A stretch of 64,000 nt of DNA from DASSBR01 sp035708085 (GCA_035708085.1 DASSTE010000035.1:1-64000); one strand, 5' to 3'. Positions 15,602 through 23,755 are shown, counted from the stretch's first letter. The notes: generated by a model from the sequence alone, not told the origin. Translations and numbers: made by a program.

Positions 15602-17829
15602 AATTCGGCGGCACTTCCGTCGGCACGACCGACTGCCTGCGCACGGTCGCCAAGGTGGTCGCGTGCGCCGCTAACAGCGGGTCGGTCGTGACGGTCGTCT
15701 CCGCGTTTGCCGGTGTCACCAATCAACTCGTTGCCGCGGCCGACGCGGCGGCGGCAGGCGTGCCGCTCGACGTCGACTGGCTCGACGCTCTGACAGACAG
15801 CCATCTCGAGGCGCTGCGTGAAACGGCCGGTGGCGCGCCGGACGCGGCCGGCGCCGTCGGCGCACGCGTGGATGAAGTCGCCCGGCTGCTGGAAGACGTG
15901 CGCGAACTCGGCCACTGCTCGCCCGCGGCGCGCGACGCCATTCTCGCCATCGGCGAGCGGCTGGCCGCGCCGGTGGTGGCGGCGGTGCTGCAACACCACG
16001 GCATCCAGTCGGTTGTGATCGACGCGACGCAGTTGATCGCGACCGACGCCCGCTTCGGCGCAGCGGCGGTCGATCCGGCCGAAACGCGTCGCCGCTGCCA
16101 GGCGGCGTTCGCGAATCTGCCGGACGGCGTCGTGCCGGTTGTGACCGGCTTCATCGGCGCCGATGCACGCGGCCGCGTCACTACGCTCGGCCGCGGCGGC
16201 TCCGACTACAGCGCAGGTCTTTTGGCCGCGGCGCTCGATGCCGAACGCCTCGAAATCTGGACGGATGTCGACGGCGTGCTGAGCGCCGATCCGCGGGTCG
16301 TGCCGACGGCACGGCACCTGCCGCGTTTGAGTTATCGCGCCGCCGCCGCGCTCGCCGAAGCCGGCGCGCGCGTGCTGCATCCGAAAACACTCGACCCGCT
16401 GGTTGCGCCGGCCATTCCGGCCGAAGTCCGGGCGATTGCGCAGCCGGACGCGCCGCCGACGCTGATTACCGCCATCGGCGGCCACGAGCCCGTGCGCGCC
16501 GTCGCCGGCCGCGTGTTGGCCGACGGGCGCGGCGCGGTCACCATCGTCAGCGATCATGCGCCGATCGATGCCGGCCTCGCGGCGCGCGTGCTGGGCGCGC
16601 TGGAACGCGCCGCGATCGATGCCGATACGTTCCGGCACGACGTGCACACGCTGACGGCGACGGTCCCGGCGGCGAGGCTGACGCAGGCAGTCAGGCTGTT
16701 GCATCGGGTCGCCGCGCCGCAGCACCCGCGGCTCGCGCTGGCGATTGCCGGCCCGACCGGCCGCGTCGGCCGCGAACTGCTGCGCCGGCTGGGCGCGGGC
16801 GCGGACGTCACGCTGGTCGGCGCCATCAATCGCCGCCGCATGCTATGGCAACCGGAGAACAGCATCGGCTGGTACGGCCTTGATCGCTCCCTCGCGCATG
16901 GCGAAGTGGCCGACTGGCCGCGCTTTGCCGAGAAGCTGCAGAGTTTTGCCGGCAAGCTGATCTTCGTCGATTGCACCACGAGCAATGCGATCGCGCGCTC
17001 GTATGCGGAGCTGTTGCGTGCCGGCATCGCCGTCGTCACGCCCAACAAGCAGGGCGGCACGCTGCCGTGGAACGACTACCAGACGCTGCAATCCGTCGAT
17101 GCGGCCCCCTACCGCTACGCGACGACGGTCGGCGCGGGGCTGCCGATCCTGCACGCGCTGCGCCGTATCCGGGACGGGGGCGACAGCCTGCTCGGCCTGT
17201 CGGCGGTGTTGTCGGGCACGATCGGCTACGTGTTCGACCGGCTCAATGCCGGTGAAGCGTTCTCGGCCGCGGTGCGGGCCGCGCACGCGGCCGGCTACAC
17301 CGAGCCGCATCCGCGCGAGGATCTCGACGGCGCTGACGTGACGCGCAAGTTGCTGATCATGCTGCGCGAAATCGGGCTGGCGCTGGACCTCGACGAGATC
17401 GACACTGAATCGCTGGTGCCGGCGGCGTTGCGCCGGGAGGACGATCCCGCGGCGTTCCTCGCGCGGCTCAACGCGCACGACGAGACGTGGGCATGGCGCG
17501 TGCGTGCGGCGCAGGCCGAAGGTCGCACGCTTGCCTATGTCGCCCGCTTCGACGGCGTGAAGGCATCGGTTGGCGTGACGTCACTGGCGGCCGGCCATCC
17601 GCTCGCGCGATTACGTGGCTGCCAGAACATGGCGGTGCTGACGACACGGCACTACTGCGACATTCCGCTGATCGTGTCCGGCCCGGGCGCCGGTATCGAC
17701 GTGACCGCGGCAGGGCTGCTGGCCGATATCGACGAAGCGGCGCGGGAGCTCGACGCCTGGCCGAGCCGGCTCGCGGCGCCGCCGCAGAAGGCGCCCCAGG
17801 TCGTCGATGACATGAGATTCGGGACATGA
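15589..17829 (+). CDS. thrA: Bifunctional aspartokinase / homoserine dehydrogenase
   Basis: A 746-residue fusion catalysing the first and third steps from aspartate to homoserine. The N-terminal kinase has KFGGTSVG (5-12) and the TLGRGGSDYSAG motif. A linker with ACT-like character covers about 290-375. The homoserine dehydrogenase starts near residue 381 with a Rossmann motif (AIAGPTGRVGREL), then the catalytic Lys in VVTPNKQGG and the substrate loop AVLSGTIGYVFDRL. E. coli ThrA is about 820 residues, so the regulatory middle is short. The ATG at 15589 overlaps metX, and the end overlaps the CysB-like fragment as ATGA. Feedback control may differ from E. coli. Confidence 0.92.
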   Translation: MRILKFGGTSVGTTDCLRTVAKVVACAANSGSVVTVVSAFAGVTNQLVAAADAAAAGVPLDVDWLDALTDSHLEALRETAGGAPDAAGAVGARVDEVARLLEDVRELGHCSPAARDAILAIGERLAAPVVAAVLQHHGIQSVVIDATQLIATDARFGAAAVDPAETRRRCQAAFANLPDGVVPVVTGFIGADARGRVTTLGRGGSDYSAGLLAAALDAERLEIWTDVDGVLSADPRVVPTARHLPRLSYRAAAALAEAGARVLHPKTLDPLVAPAIPAEVRAIAQPDAPPTLITAIGGHEPVRAVAGRVLADGRGAVTIVSDHAPIDAGLAARVLGALERAAIDADTFRHDVHTLTATVPAARLTQAVRLLHRVAAPQHPRLALAIAGPTGRVGRELLRRLGAGADVTLVGAINRRRMLWQPENSIGWYGLDRSLAHGEVADWPRFAEKLQSFAGKLIFVDCTTSNAIARSYAELLRAGIAVVTPNKQGGTLPWNDYQTLQSVDAAPYRYATTVGAGLPILHALRRIRDGGDSLLGLSAVLSGTIGYVFDRLNAGEAFSAAVRAAHAAGYTEPHPREDLDGADVTRKLLIMLREIGLALDLDEIDTESLVPAALRREDDPAAFLARLNAHDETWAWRVRAAQAEGRTLAYVARFDGVKASVGVTSLAAGHPLARLRGCQNMAVLTTRHYCDIPLIVSGPGAGIDVTAAGLLADIDEAARELDAWPSRLAAPPQKAPQVVDDMRFGT

Positions 17830-18143
17830 CGCTCGCGCAGTTGCGTTACCTCGCCGCGGTCGCCGACGCCGGGCTCAACATCAGCCGCGCCGCGCGCAAC
17901 GTCTACGCGACGCAGCCATGCATTTCGCGGCAGTTGAAACAGCTTGAGGACGAACTGGGGTTCGCAATCTTCACGCGCAAGGGGCGCAATCTGGATGCGG
18001 TGACGGCGGCCGGCGAGCAGGTAATCGAGCGGGCGCGAGCGGTGCTGGCGGAAACGCAGCGAATTCGTGCGTTAGGCTTGAAAAATTCCGTTAGTGGTGA
18101 GCGAGTTCTTGCTCCTTCTCCCTCAGGCAGAAGGTTGGGATGA
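17826..18143 (+). pseudogene. CysB-type LysR regulator truncated by a repeat element (HTH only)
   Basis: The first about 85 residues match the DNA-binding half of CysB-family LysR regulators (LAQLRYLAAVADAGLNISRAARNVYATQPCISRQLKQLEDELG, wing, and linker helix VIERARAVLAETQRIRALG). The sequence then changes to LKNSVSGERVLAPSPSGRRLG and stops. The tail and the TGA stop at 18141-18143 lie in or next to a palindromic repeat. The whole about 230-residue effector domain is absent from the following sequence. Its ATG overlaps the stop of thrA. It could be a dead remnant or a working HTH-only protein; the intact HTH leaves both open. Full-length CysB would activate sulfur genes such as the adjacent cysH. 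Confidence 0.8.
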
Positions 18144-18193
18144 GGGGAACCGAAATTATCCCCTCACCCTGCCCTCTCCCTGAGGGAGAGGGT
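18109..18193. repeat. Composite palindromic repeat, type B (CCCTCTCCC family)
   Basis: Two hairpin-forming ends face each other: CTCCTTCTCCCTCAGG with CAGAAGG on the left, and CCCTCTCCCTGAGGGAGAGGG (stem arms 18172-18179 and 18185-18192) on the right. They flank an inner inverted repeat TGAGGGG (18141-18147) / CCCCTCA (18160-18166). The same layout occurs inside the Lhr helicase gene at 35934-36062. It supplies the stop codon of the truncated CysB-like gene. Confidence 0.75.
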
Positions 18194-18222
18194 TAAGAGA
18201 CTATGGCGCAATGCCATTCAGC

Positions 18223-18269
18223 GCCCTTCGACATGGATCTCCTGAGCTTGACGAAGGGCTCAGGCGAAC
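18223..18269. repeat. Dispersed palindromic repeat, type C (CCCTTCG family)
   Basis: Arms GCCCTTCG (18223-18230) and CGAAGGGC (18252-18259) are followed by TCAGGCGAACG. This resembles the widespread bacterial repeat built from CTTCGAC, AAGCTCAGG and GAACGG words. A related copy lies at 27810-27880. It separates the truncated CysB-like gene from cysH and may form the terminator of both convergent genes. Confidence 0.6.
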
Positions 18270-18274
18270 GCAGA

Positions 18275-18994
18275 TCACAACTCGCTGTGCAGCCCGCACT
18301 CGCGCTGCAAGCCGAAGAAGCGGGTCTCCTCCTCGCGCATCCCCGGCTCCAGCGGCCGCGTCGTGTGCACGTCGCCGATCGACACGTAGCCCTGCTCCCA
18401 CAACGGGTGATACGGCAGCCGGTGGCGCCGCAGATACACCCACACGTCGCGGTTCGACCAATCGGCGATCGGATGCACCTTGTAGCGGCCGTTGCGGTAT
18501 TCGACGTAGCGCGTGGCGCGCCGGCTGGTGGCCTGCACGCGGCGCAGCCCGGAAAACCAGGTGCCGGCGTCGAGGTCAGCCAGCGCGCGGCGCATCGGCT
18601 CGACCTTGTTGATGCGGTTGTAGCGGCGCAGGCCCGCGGTGCCCTGCTCCCATAACTTGCCGTAGCGCGCTTCCTGCCACGCGGGGCTGCGCGCCGGGCG
18701 GTACACGCGCAGGTTGAGCCGGAACCGCTCCGTCAGCCGGTCGACGAAGCGGTAGGTTTCAGCGAACAGGTAGCCGGTGTCGATCAGGATCACCGGGATG
18801 TTCGGCATGAGCCGCGTCAGCAGGTGCAGCGACACGGCGGCTTGCGCGCCAAAACTCGATGACAGCACGTGCGCGCCGGGCAGGTGCGTCAGCGCCCATG
18901 CAGCGCGCGCTTGCGCATCCAATCGTTCGAGTTGTTGATTAAGTGCCGGCAGTGGCGCCGGCGGCATGATCGATAAGGCGGTGCAGTCATCCAT
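18275..18994 (-). CDS. cysH: Phosphoadenylyl-sulfate (PAPS) reductase CysH
   Basis: A 239-residue reductase that makes sulfite from PAPS using thioredoxin. The nucleotide-binding segment VLSSSFGAQAAVSLHLL is present, as are the conserved blocks ARYGKLWEQGTAGLRRYNRINKVEPMRRAL, TWFSGLRRVQA and YHPLWEQGYVSIGDVHTTRPLEPGMREEETRFFG. The catalytic Cys233 is in RECGLH. The double-Cys pairs of iron-sulfur APS reductases are missing, so this is the PAPS type. The ATG at 18994 has GAGGAGG 6 bases upstream. It is convergent with the CysB-like fragment and divergent from the Fur-linked iron genes. Confidence 0.94.
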   Translation of the reverse strand: MDDCTALSIMPPAPLPALNQQLERLDAQARAAWALTHLPGAHVLSSSFGAQAAVSLHLLTRLMPNIPVILIDTGYLFAETYRFVDRLTERFRLNLRVYRPARSPAWQEARYGKLWEQGTAGLRRYNRINKVEPMRRALADLDAGTWFSGLRRVQATSRRATRYVEYRNGRYKVHPIADWSNRDVWVYLRRHRLPYHPLWEQGYVSIGDVHTTRPLEPGMREEETRFFGLQRECGLHSEL

Positions 18995-19118
18995 GGTTGT
19001 CCTCCTCGTATGGAACACCGTAACCGGCACCACCGCGTTCAGTGCGGACGCACCGCACAGAAAATCGGTCCGGTATATGACCCGTTGCAGAACCGGAAGT
19101 TCGATCACGCTTTACTCC

Positions 19119-19137
19119 AAAAACGAGAATCATTATC
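19119..19137 (+). promoter_or_regulatory. Fur box upstream of the polyferredoxin gene
   Basis: The 19 bases ending in GAGAATCATTATC match the classical Fur consensus at 15 of 19 positions by my count, including 12 of the last 13. The site ends 10 bp before the ATG of the polyferredoxin gene. It implies repression by Fur-Fe2+ of the iron-uptake pair that follows. It lies in the divergent region with cysH but is much closer to the iron gene. Confidence 0.75.
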
Positions 19138-19147
19138 ATTTCGGTTC

Positions 19148-20584
19148 ATGAGCACCGCCAGCCGCCGCCTGCACGACATTCCGGTCCGCGTCGAATCGCC
19201 GCGGCAGGGGCCACGCGCGAAGGCAGTCGAGCGTTTCGTCGTGCGCCATCGCGACCTGCTGGCGTGGATTCACGTCGGCATGTTCGTCGGCTTCATGGTG
19301 CTGCTGATCGTGCCGCTGTTGCTGCCGCTGCCGGGCGATAAAGCCACCATCTTCAACAATTTCACCCGCTTCGCGAACTACCTGATCTGGGGACTGTGGT
19401 TCCCGCTGGTGTTCGTATCGGTGATCTTCGCCGGCCGCCTGTGGTGCGGCGTGCTCTGCCCGCTCGGCGCGGCGTCGGAATGGGCCAACGGGATCGGCCT
19501 CAAGCGCCCGGTGCCGCGCTGGGTGCGCTGGCGCGGCACGCCGATCGTCAGCTTCATGTTCATCACGATTCTCGGCCAGACGGTCGGCGTACGCGACTAC
19601 GCAACGGCGATCGCCGAAGTATTCGGCTTTACGTTCGTCGGCGCGATTCTGCTCGGCCTGATGTACGGCCAGGGCAAACAGAAGCGCGCCTGGTGCCGGC
19701 ACATGTGCCCGATCGGCCTGATGCTGGGCGTGTTTTCGCGTCTCGGCGCGGTGCAGCTCTGGCCCAAGCGCAAACGCGCGGGCGGCGACGCATACGCGAA
19801 CAAGGGCGTGTGCCCGACGATGATCGACATCAACCGCAAGGAAGAGTCGCGCCACTGCATCCAGTGTTTTCGTTGCGTGCACCCGGGCAAGCGCGGCGGG
19901 CTGAAAATGCTGTTTCGCCGTCCCGGCGAGGAAGTCGCGCGCATCCGCCACCACAACCCGAACGCGGCGGAAATCTGGTTTTTGTTTCTCGCCACCGGCG
20001 TGTCGCTGGGCGGCTTTCTGTGGCTGGTGATGCCGCAATACCAGGCGCTCCGGCAGATGGTCGGCGTCTGGGCGATCAACCACGGCTGGTACTGGATCGG
20101 CACGTCCGGTCCGGCGTGGCTGATGTCGGTGCACCCGGCGGCGCGCGAAGTGTTCACCTGGCTCGACTTTTTCATGATCGTCGGGGTGATGCTCGGCTGC
20201 GCGGTGGTGCTGACCGCCGTGCTGACGATCTGCACGTCCATCTCCGCACGCATCGCCGGCTGGCTGGGCGCCGACGGCACGCCGTGGCAGCGGTTTGTCG
20301 AACTGGCGTATCAGTACATGCCGGTAGCGATGGTGTCGCTGGTGATCGGCCTCGGCGGCGACCTGTTTCAGTCGTTCGAGCTGGCGGGCGTGAGCGCCAC
20401 TATGGTGGCGGCGATCAAGGCGCTGCTGTTTGCCGGCAGTCTCGCCTGGAGCATCGGCTTGGGCCATCGCCTCGCCGGCACGCAAGGTCTCGCCGGCGCG
20501 CGCCGCTGGGTCGCGCTCGCGCCGTGCGTGATCGGCAGCCTGATGATTGGACTGGCGTGGTGGCCGGCCATTTTCGGCGTTTGA
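19148..20584 (+). CDS. Membrane polyferredoxin, FtrD/NosR-like 4Fe-4S protein
   Basis: A 478-residue membrane protein with several hydrophobic helices (for example 56-78, 98-118, 330-350, 385-410). Cys motifs of the NosR/FtrD type are present: GRLWCGVLCPLG, RAWCRHMCPIGLM, GVCPTMIDIN and SRHCIQCFRCVHPGKRGG, enough for two [4Fe-4S] clusters. FtrD proteins pass electrons for periplasmic Fe3+/Fe2+ handling with P19-type FtrA, which is the next gene. A Fur box lies directly upstream. I chose ATG 19148 as the start because it follows the Fur box; longer frames would read through it. No FTR1 permease or cupredoxin partner is adjacent. Confidence 0.86.
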   Translation: MSTASRRLHDIPVRVESPRQGPRAKAVERFVVRHRDLLAWIHVGMFVGFMVLLIVPLLLPLPGDKATIFNNFTRFANYLIWGLWFPLVFVSVIFAGRLWCGVLCPLGAASEWANGIGLKRPVPRWVRWRGTPIVSFMFITILGQTVGVRDYATAIAEVFGFTFVGAILLGLMYGQGKQKRAWCRHMCPIGLMLGVFSRLGAVQLWPKRKRAGGDAYANKGVCPTMIDINRKEESRHCIQCFRCVHPGKRGGLKMLFRRPGEEVARIRHHNPNAAEIWFLFLATGVSLGGFLWLVMPQYQALRQMVGVWAINHGWYWIGTSGPAWLMSVHPAAREVFTWLDFFMIVGVMLGCAVVLTAVLTICTSISARIAGWLGADGTPWQRFVELAYQYMPVAMVSLVIGLGGDLFQSFELAGVSATMVAAIKALLFAGSLAWSIGLGHRLAGTQGLAGARRWVALAPCVIGSLMIGLAWWPAIFGV

Positions 20585-20611
20585 ACGCGCTTTTTGCGAG
20601 GAGTACTCCAA

Positions 20612-21151
20612 ATGAAAAATATCCCGGCCCGCCTGGCCGCTGTATCGCTTGCGCTGCTGGTGGCTGCGCCGGCCTTCGCCGCCGAACATCGTATCGGCGG
20701 CGAGCCGATCCTCAAGAACGGCCTGATCGTTTCCGCCGTTTACCTGCAGCCGGTACACATGGCGCCGATGCTTCCCGGGATGGACGCGGCAAAGACGGAC
20801 GTGCATCTCGAAGCCGACATTCACGCCGACAAGAACAACCCGCAGGGGTTCAATCCAGGGGCCTGGATGCCGTATTTGACGATCACCTACCACATCACCA
20901 AGAAAGGCAGCGACTGGGATGCGTTCGGCAAGTTCATGCCGATGGTCGCGAACGACGGGCCGCACTACGGCGCCAACGTGAAGCTCGACGGTCCCGGCAA
21001 GTATCACCTGGCCTACCGCATCCTGCCGCCGCCCTACGCCGGGTTCTTCCGGCATACCGACAAGGAAACCGGCGTTGCCGAGTGGTGGAAGCCGTTTACG
21101 GTGAATTGGGATTTCGTATACGTGGGAGTGGGCAAGAAAGGCGGTTATTAA
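20612..21151 (+). CDS. Periplasmic P19/FtrA-type iron-binding protein
   Basis: A 179-residue protein with signal peptide (cleavage after AAPAFA, about residue 23) and the immunoglobulin-like P19 fold. Family residues are visible: LQPVHMAPMLPGM, VHLEADIHA (metal-site His/Glu), FMPMVANDGPHYGANV (Met and His) and KYHLAYRI. P19/FtrA/Tp34 proteins bind copper and iron and work with FTR1 permeases in low-pH ferrous-iron uptake. GAGGAG is 9 bases before the ATG. It follows the polyferredoxin gene in the same Fur-controlled unit. Confidence 0.9.
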   Translation: MKNIPARLAAVSLALLVAAPAFAAEHRIGGEPILKNGLIVSAVYLQPVHMAPMLPGMDAAKTDVHLEADIHADKNNPQGFNPGAWMPYLTITYHITKKGSDWDAFGKFMPMVANDGPHYGANVKLDGPGKYHLAYRILPPPYAGFFRHTDKETGVAEWWKPFTVNWDFVYVGVGKKGGY

Positions 21152-21171
21152 AATAAAAAAGCCTCCCTAAC

Positions 21172-22311
21172 ATGCCTTTAGCAAGACGAGCCGGCCGGGC
21201 GGCGCTGCTTTTCACCTTCGCCGCATTCTGCTGTGCCGCGCAGGCGTATGCCGACCCTGATCCGATCGACTTCGGCGCCGATTACACGCAGGACTTTCTC
21301 TACAACGCGGCCGGCGGCCTCAACCGCGGTGGCGGCGCGCCCGGCATCGTCCACTTCAACGGCACGTTCGATAGCGGAAGTGGCAATGTTGTCTACGCTG
21401 ACATGCTCGGCACGTTCGGCGGCTCGATTTCGAACCAGGTCGGCGACCGGCAGGGCGTCTCCAACGTCGCCGCGCACAACACATTCAAGCTCTACAAAGC
21501 CTGGTACCAGCATTCGTTCGGCGCGTCCGGCGTCAGCGCCCGGCTGGGGCTGCAGGATTACGCGGCGCTGTTCAACATGCTCGGCCCGGCGCAGTTGTTT
21601 CTCAACAGTTCGTTCGGCACCGATCCGACCATTTCGCAGGTCGCACCGAGCATTTTCCCGACGACCGCGCTCGGCGCGGTCGTGCGCTGGCAGTCCGCGA
21701 GCGGCTTCTACGCGATGGGCGGCGTGTACGACGGCGTGCCGGGCGAGCCCGGCCACCCGGCCGGCACACACATCGCGTGGCATTCGCATGACGGTGCGTT
21801 TTCGGCGCTCGAACTCGGCCTGGCCGCCAATACGCAACGGCCTTGCAAAGTGGCCGTTGGCGGCTGGTATCGCAGCACCGATTACGTCGACGCATTGGGC
21901 CGGCCGCGCAGCAGCGACGGCGGTGTGTATGCGATCGGCTCGGTACGCGTCGCCGGCGGCCCCGCGAGACCGGCGACGTCGCTGTTTCTGCAAGTCGGCC
22001 GCGCGCGCGGCGACCGTAACCCGCTGCATGGCTACGTCGGCGCGGGTGTTACCGTCGCCGGCCCGATAGCCGGCCGGCCCGACGATACCTTCGGCTTCGG
22101 TGTCGCCCGCGCCGCCACGAGCGACCTGTTCCGACGCGTCACGGCGGCCCCGGCCGCGGCGGAAACGGCGATCGAACTGAGCTATCAGGCGGTGCTGACG
22201 CCGCGTTTCGTGCTCCAGCCGGACGTGCAGTACGTCGTTCATCCGGGCGGCACCGAGCGCATCGACAATGCGTGGGTCATCGGAATGCGCGTGGCTTACG
22301 AGTGGCCGTGA
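21172..22311 (+). CDS. OprB-like carbohydrate-selective porin
   Basis: A 379-residue outer-membrane barrel protein with signal peptide (to about residue 28, AQAYA). The N-terminal FGADYTQDFLYNAAGGLNRGG, the LGLQDYAALFNMLGPAQLFLNSSFG block and the C-terminal VLQPDVQYVVHPGGTE with terminal aromatic strand VAYEWP are hallmarks of the OprB carbohydrate porin family. It follows the P19 gene by 20 bp with no terminator, so it may be co-expressed under Fur. In that setting its cargo might be something other than sugar. Confidence 0.82.
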   Translation: MPLARRAGRAALLFTFAAFCCAAQAYADPDPIDFGADYTQDFLYNAAGGLNRGGGAPGIVHFNGTFDSGSGNVVYADMLGTFGGSISNQVGDRQGVSNVAAHNTFKLYKAWYQHSFGASGVSARLGLQDYAALFNMLGPAQLFLNSSFGTDPTISQVAPSIFPTTALGAVVRWQSASGFYAMGGVYDGVPGEPGHPAGTHIAWHSHDGAFSALELGLAANTQRPCKVAVGGWYRSTDYVDALGRPRSSDGGVYAIGSVRVAGGPARPATSLFLQVGRARGDRNPLHGYVGAGVTVAGPIAGRPDDTFGFGVARAATSDLFRRVTAAPAAAETAIELSYQAVLTPRFVLQPDVQYVVHPGGTERIDNAWVIGMRVAYEWP

Positions 22312-22348
22312 CATTGCGTTTGCGCGCGCCCGCTTCTACGATTTACCC

Positions 22349-22717
22349 ATGAGCGCCGAGGCCGCCAATGACGCCGAGATCTGCGATGTGCGCGTACTGC
22401 ACCAGGACGCCGTCACGCAGACGCGGCGCGCGTTGCCCGACGATACCCTCCTCGCCAACACCGCCGAGCTTCTGAAGCTGCTGTCCGACCCGACGCGCAT
22501 CCGCGTGTTAAGCGCGCTGCGCGTATGCGAGCTGTGCGTCTATGATCTGGCGGCGGTGCTCGGCATGAGCGAGTCGACCGTGTCACACCAGTTGCGCGTA
22601 CTGCGCGCAGCGCGGCTGGTGCGGCATCGCAAGGAAGGCCGCCACGTGTTTTACCGCCTCTCGGACGAGCACGTGTTTTCGATTCTCGATGCGGCCCGCG
22701 ATCACACGCAGGAATAA
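22349..22717 (+). CDS. ArsR/SmtB-family metal-sensing repressor
   Basis: A 122-residue winged-helix repressor. The alpha-3 metal motif is ELCVYDLA, related to the ELCVCDL of CadC/SmtB with one Cys replaced by Tyr. An N-terminal arm with EICDVRVLH could supply another Cys/His. The recognition helix is MSESTVSHQLRVLRAARLV, and the C-terminal helix DEHVFSILDAARDHTQE holds likely alpha-5 zinc ligands (Asp, His). SmtB-type proteins leave their operator when Zn, Cd or Pb binds. The next gene is a CDF exporter preceded by a fitting operator. Confidence 0.9.
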   Translation: MSAEAANDAEICDVRVLHQDAVTQTRRALPDDTLLANTAELLKLLSDPTRIRVLSALRVCELCVYDLAAVLGMSESTVSHQLRVLRAARLVRHRKEGRHVFYRLSDEHVFSILDAARDHTQE

Positions 22718-22721
22718 AATC

Positions 22722-22760
22722 CGTCATGCCAGCGAAGGCTGAACCTTTGCTGGCATGACG
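22722..22760. repeat. REP-like palindrome, type A (long copy)
   Basis: Arms CGTCATGCCAGCGAAGG (22722-22738) and CCTTTGCTGGCATGACG (22744-22760) pair with one G-T mismatch around a 5-base loop. It shares the CCAGCGAAGG core with 14230-14255. It sits between the SmtB-like repressor and the CDF gene and could uncouple their transcription. Confidence 0.7.
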
Positions 22761-22764
22761 AGAA

Positions 22765-22786
22765 CATATGAACACCTGCTCATATG
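22765..22786 (+). promoter_or_regulatory. SmtB/ZiaR-type 12-2-12-like operator at the CDF gene start
   Basis: CATATGAACA (22765-22774) and TGCTCATATG (22777-22786) form an inverted repeat with a 2-bp centre and one mismatch. This matches the known SmtB/CadC-family operator core ATGAACA-nn-TGTTCAT. The right arm contains the first possible ATG of the CDF gene. A repressor bound here would block both transcription and any leaderless start, so it most likely controls the exporter. Confidence 0.78.
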
Positions 22787-23704
22787 AGCGATAATAGCGC
22801 AATGCCTCACAGCCACAGCCACGACCGCACCAGCGAGAGCCGCCTGTTCTGGACGATGGTGTTGCTGGGCGTATTCGTCGCGATCGAGTTCCTGGGCGGC
22901 GTTTATGCGAATTCGCTGGCGCTGATGGCCGACTCCGGCCACCAGCTCGCCGACACCGCATCGCTGGCGCTCGCGTGGTACGCGGCGCGCGCCGCCGGCA
23001 AGCCCGCGACCGCCGAGCATTCGTTCGGCTATCATCGCTTCCAGGTGCTCGCCGCGCTGATCAACGGCGGCGTACTGATCGCGCTGTCGGTCTGGATCGT
23101 CGTCGAGGCGGTTACGCGCTTCATCACTCCCGAGGGAGTGCACGGCGCGCTGATGCTGGCGGTCGCGGTCGTGGGCCTCATCGTCAATGTAATCGCGTTC
23201 TTCATCCTGAACAGCGGCGACCGCACCAGCCTCAACATCCGTGCGGCGATCCTGCACGCGCTCGGCGACCTGCTCGGCTTCGCGGGCGCGATTGCGGCGG
23301 CGCTGATCATCATGTGGGCCGGCTGGATGTTTGCCGATCCGATCCTGTCGGTAATCGTCGCCGTGCTGATCGTCCGCGGCGCATGGCGGCTGTGGCGCGA
23401 GTCGTGGCACATCCTGATGCAGGGCCGCCCGCCGCACATTGATCCGCGCGAGGTGCGCGAGGTCATCCCGCGCGAAGTGCCCGAGGTCGCGAACGTCCAC
23501 CACGTGCATGCGTGGTCGCTGACCGAATCACAGGCGATGGTGACGCTGCACGCGTGCGTGCCGGGCAACGTCGATCAGGACGAGGTCATCGCCCGCATTC
23601 GCGTCTGGCTGGAAAAACGCTTCGACGTGCATCACAGCACGATCCAGATCGAGCACGGCGCGTGCATCGACGGGCGCTGCAAGATCAGCAAAGAGGAACA
23701 CTGA
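22784..23704 (+). CDS. CDF-family zinc/cadmium efflux transporter
   Basis: About 306 residues with six membrane helices. An N-terminal His-rich tail (MPHSHSHD) comes first. The metal site is split between TM2 (LMADSGHQLADTASL) and TM5 (RAAILHALGDLLG), the Asp/His pairs typical of ZitB/CzcD proteins. The cytoplasmic C-domain carries VHHVHAWSL and the Cys/His end CIDGRCKISKEEH. It exports Zn2+ or Cd2+ in exchange for protons. The ATG at 22784 lies inside the operator; ATG 22802 (MPHSHSH) may be the true start. Neither has a good Shine-Dalgarno. Confidence 0.9.
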   Translation: MSDNSAMPHSHSHDRTSESRLFWTMVLLGVFVAIEFLGGVYANSLALMADSGHQLADTASLALAWYAARAAGKPATAEHSFGYHRFQVLAALINGGVLIALSVWIVVEAVTRFITPEGVHGALMLAVAVVGLIVNVIAFFILNSGDRTSLNIRAAILHALGDLLGFAGAIAAALIIMWAGWMFADPILSVIVAVLIVRGAWRLWRESWHILMQGRPPHIDPREVREVIPREVPEVANVHHVHAWSLTESQAMVTLHACVPGNVDQDEVIARIRVWLEKRFDVHHSTIQIEHGACIDGRCKISKEEH

Positions 23705-23755
23705 ATGCGGCCGTGGTAGCATCATGCCATCGGAACAGGAAGCCGGAGTTCAAGA

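Noticed and set aside
15391..16725. Long minus-strand open frame opposite the aspartokinase gene
   Set aside because: Its product is Arg/Ala-rich with no family motif, and the plus strand has a complete conserved enzyme. It is a high-GC shadow frame.
18275..18994. APS reductase (iron-sulfur type)
   Set aside because: The paired Cys motifs for the [4Fe-4S] cluster are missing; only the catalytic Cys of RECGLH remains, as in PAPS reductases.
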